From NCBI RefSeq assembly GCF_001189535.1, contig NZ_CP012070.1:1922001-1986000 (forward strand): DNA of 64,000 bases, read 5' to 3'. The stretch's first letter is position 1. Every line of letters starts with the position of its first letter. The position numbers were made by a program, and so were the translations under genes. The notes under the pieces were generated by a model, which was not told the origin of the DNA, ran no database searches, and worked only from the letters and a program-made list of their open reading frames with translations. This document shows positions 62,146 through 64,000 of the stretch, piece after piece. Source of the stretch: Arsenicicoccus sp. oral taxon 190. GTDB lineage: Bacteria; Actinomycetota; Actinomycetes; Actinomycetales; Dermatophilaceae.

Positions 62146-62559
62146 ATGTCCGGCACCACCCGTGCCGGGAGCTACCGCACCCTCCTCGCCGACCCGGTCG
62201 TCGCCCGCACCTTCGCGCTCGCCCTGGTCGGGCGACTGGGGTATGCCGTGCTCCCGCTCACCTTCCTCTTCACCGTCCGCCAGTCCACCGGCAGCTTCGC
62301 GGCGGCGGCCACCGCGATGGCGGTCTTCGGCTCGACCACGATGGTCATGCCGCTGCAGGCGCGCCTCGCCGACCGCCACGGTCAACGCGTCGTGCTCTCG
62401 TGGGTCGCAGCAGGATTCGTCATCATGCTGGCATCGGCCGTCGGCGTCGCAGCGACGGCCGGGGCGGTCTCGCCGGCGGCCTGGATCGCCGTCGCCGTCC
62501 TCTTCGGCCTTGCCCGGCGGGGGCACGGATTGGTCGGCGGCGGATCCAGCGGCGGGTGA
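62146..62559 (+). pseudogene. Truncated MFS transporter (N-terminal third)
   Basis: A 137-residue open frame that starts like a full MFS permease: helices 1-4 with the helix 2-3 loop signature (QARLADRHGQRVVLSW) and a fourth helix ending IAVAVLFGLA. It then breaks into RRGHGLVGGGSSGG and a stop, where a normal MFS protein would continue for about 250 residues. Nothing of the missing part is found in the other frames; only 30 bases separate it from the convergent peptidase gene, so a deletion removed the rest. GGAG precedes the ATG. Confidence 0.75.
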
Positions 62560-62589
62560 GCGCCTCTCGACCGCCGAGGGCCGCCCGCC

Positions 62590-63516
62590 TCAGCCGATCG
62601 CGGTGACCGCGCCCGCGCCGACGTCGTGGCCGCGGTACATCCCCGGCGAGTTGAAGGCGAGGACCACCTCGCCCGCCGGCGTCACGGCGATCAGCCCACC
62701 GTCAGCGCCGCGCGCCCCCACGAGCTCATCGATGGTCTCGCGCACCGACGTCGCGAGATCCTTTGCGCCCCAACGGATCCGGCTGTGGATCTCGTGGGCG
62801 ACGGCCCCCCGCACGAAGAGCTCGCCCTGCCCCGTGCACGACACCGCCACCGTCGTGTCGTCGGCCCACGTCCCGCAGCCCACCAGCGGCGTGTCCCCGA
62901 CCCGTCCCGGCAGCTGCGCGGTGATCCCGCCGGTCGACGTCGCGGCGGCGACCCGACCGGTCGCATCGCGGGCGACCGCCCCGACCGTGCCGTGCTTGTA
63001 CTCCAGGAACGAGTCGGTCTCGCGCAGCATCCGCAGCCGCGCCTCGGTGACGTAGTAGTCGGTGTCGACCACGTCCAGCCCCCACCGCTCCAGCAGCGAG
63101 CGCGAGGGCGCCGCCATCAGCACGTGGTCGGTCTGCTCCATGACCGCGCGCGCCGCCATGACGGGGTTGCGCGGACCGTTGGCGCAGGTCACCGCTCCGG
63201 CGCGGGAGTCGCCCGTCATCACGCAGGCGTCCAGCTCGGCCGTCCCCTCCACCGTCAGTGCTGCGCCCCGCCCCGCGTTGAAGCACTCGCTGTCCTCCAG
63301 CACCCGCACGCTCGCGCACACTGCGTCGAGGGCCGCGCCCCCCGCGTCGAGCACGCGCCGTCCGGCTCGGACCGCCTCCTCGAGCGCGGCGGTGGCGGCC
63401 GCCGCCTGCTCGGGGGACAGGGACGCGGGGTCGACGCCGGCGCCCCCGTGGATCGCGATGGCCGGTCCGTCGCCGGCCGGCAGGTGGGTGAGCTGGACAG
63501 GAGGCTGCGGCGTCAT
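62590..63516 (-). CDS. Isoaspartyl peptidase/L-asparaginase (Ntn-hydrolase, type 2)
   Basis: A 308-residue precursor of the plant-type asparaginase/isoaspartyl peptidase family, which self-cleaves to alpha and beta chains. IAIHGGAG is the N-terminal signature, NAGRGAALTVEGTAELDA comes near 90, and the autocleavage/nucleophile threonine is in HGTVGAVARD near residue 174. GGITAQLPGRVGDTPLVGCGTWAD (about 193-216) is the conserved substrate region. It degrades isoaspartyl peptides or asparagine. The ATG lies in a CGTCATACGG octamer site. Confidence 0.9.
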   Translation of the reverse strand: MTPQPPVQLTHLPAGDGPAIAIHGGAGVDPASLSPEQAAAATAALEEAVRAGRRVLDAGGAALDAVCASVRVLEDSECFNAGRGAALTVEGTAELDACVMTGDSRAGAVTCANGPRNPVMAARAVMEQTDHVLMAAPSRSLLERWGLDVVDTDYYVTEARLRMLRETDSFLEYKHGTVGAVARDATGRVAAATSTGGITAQLPGRVGDTPLVGCGTWADDTTVAVSCTGQGELFVRGAVAHEIHSRIRWGAKDLATSVRETIDELVGARGADGGLIAVTPAGEVVLAFNSPGMYRGHDVGAGAVTAIG

Positions 63517-63613
63517 ACGGCCATTGTCGTATGACGACACCGCCGCCCCCACGAGGTCTCGCCACCGCAAGAACTTGCCACCGCCTGGCCACGCAGCGTT
63601 CACGCGAGGCGGC

Positions 63614-63619
63614 TAGCGT
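63614..63619 (+). promoter_or_regulatory. -10 box (TAGCGT), leaderless start for the terminal gene
   Basis: TAGCGT ends 8 bases before the ATG at 63628. Confidence 0.4.
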
Positions 63620-63627
63620 CCGCGGTC

Positions 63628-64000
63628 ATGCGCCACCGCACCCGGCTGTCCGCCGCCACCCTCGCCCTGGTCACCGCCCTCCTGACGGGTGTCGCGGTCC
63701 TGGCCCCCGCCGCCAGCGCTGCCGTCGCCCGCCCGACCAGCACGGACGCGACGCCGCTCGACAACGCCCACGCCCACAACGACTACCTCCACCAACGCCC
63801 GCTGCTGGACGCACTCGACCAGGGCTTCACCAGCGTCGAGGCGGACGTGTGGCTCGTCGATGGCCGGCTGTGCCTCGGCCACGACTACCCGGACTGCCGG
63901 CGCACCCTGGAGAGCGCCTACCTCGCGCCGCTGGAGCAGCGGGTGGCCGCGCGCGGCGGGTCGGTCTACCGCGGGTGGCGCGGCCCCTTCCAGCTGCTGA
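63628..64000 (+). CDS. Exported GDPD/PI-PLC-like phosphodiesterase, 3' truncated
   Basis: The visible 124 residues start with a signal peptide (MRHRTRLSAATLALVTALLT, cleavage likely near ASA-AVA at about 31-33). The mature part has DNAHAHNDYLHQRPLLDALDQG and SVEADVWLVDGRLCLGHD, the HAHNDY-type motif of the phosphatidylinositol phospholipase C/glycerophosphodiester phosphodiesterase fold (Aim6/ GDPD-like), with the metal and catalytic His/Glu/Asp set. The rest of the gene lies beyond the window. The protein is secreted or surface-bound. Confidence 0.8.
   Translation, partial: MRHRTRLSAATLALVTALLTGVAVLAPAASAAVARPTSTDATPLDNAHAHNDYLHQRPLLDALDQGFTSVEADVWLVDGRLCLGHDYPDCRRTLESAYLAPLEQRVAARGGSVYRGWRGPFQLL

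Overview
The window is very GC-rich (by eye above 70 % G+C), densely packed, and uses GTG starts, ATGA/GTGA stop-start overlaps and many promoters whose -10 box sits 6-8 bases before the start codon. Gene content and order match Actinomycetota: mtrA-mtrB-lpqB-comF-hpf-secA, pdtaS next to whiB1, prfB-ftsE-ftsX-smpB, a BldC-like protein, a 1623-residue NAD-glutamate dehydrogenase. Tad genes, a gluconate set and the MtrAB block suggest a Micrococcales, perhaps Intrasporangiaceae-like, chromosome; this is inference, not a database match. I saw no rRNA, tRNA, CRISPR array, IS element or prophage.

Layout. 0-14 kb: sugar-phosphate isomerase fragment, ahcY, the MtrAB-LpqB cell-envelope signalling operon, comF, ribosome hibernation factor, an orphan LuxR-type regulator coupled to a YcaQ-like glycosylase gene, secA. 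14-23 kb: Rv3235-like and LysM genes, a BldC-like regulator divergent from cpaB-cpaE-like pilus genes, a sugar-1-phosphate transferase, a WS/DGAT-like acyltransferase with a changed catalytic histidine, and small hypothetical genes. 23-31 kb: giant glutamate dehydrogenase, PdtaS-like kinase, WhiB1. 31-41 kb: an overlapping operon of an FHA-FtsK/EssC-like ATPase and two CrcB fluoride-channel subunits, divergent from a Tad/Flp pilus operon (tadA, tadB, tadC, pilin-like, two TadE-like, one TadG-like). 41-46 kb: an XRE-TPR regulator divergent from a 47-residue exported peptide with a repeated heptapeptide, then gluconate regulator, kinase and permease. 46-54 kb: AAA ATPase, prfB, ftsE-ftsX, M23 peptidase, smpB, a DUF2207 membrane protein. 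54-64 kb: pyruvate carboxylase, MFS transporter overlapping a KstD-like flavoprotein tail to tail, an enoyl-CoA hydratase/HIBYL-CoA hydrolase family protein, a truncated MFS gene, isoaspartyl peptidase, and the start of an exported GDPD-like protein.

Three signals stand out. (1) The regulator/peptide pair at 41.1-42.6 kb looks like an RRNPP-type peptide signalling cassette, with an exported precursor carrying two copies of VGGSWPT. (2) The decamer CTGTGGAYRR occurs seven times, only between genes: before comF, between bldC-like and cpaB, before a pair of small helical proteins, and between the FHA-FtsK gene and tadA. This suggests shared control of pilus, DNA-uptake and export functions. (3) The octamer GTATGNCG / CGNCATAC occurs about 50 times, in both orientations, in genes (in several reading frames, forcing rare codons) and between genes, twice as inverted pairs inside terminator stems. 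That is how DNA uptake sequences behave in other transformable bacteria, though other explanations remain open.
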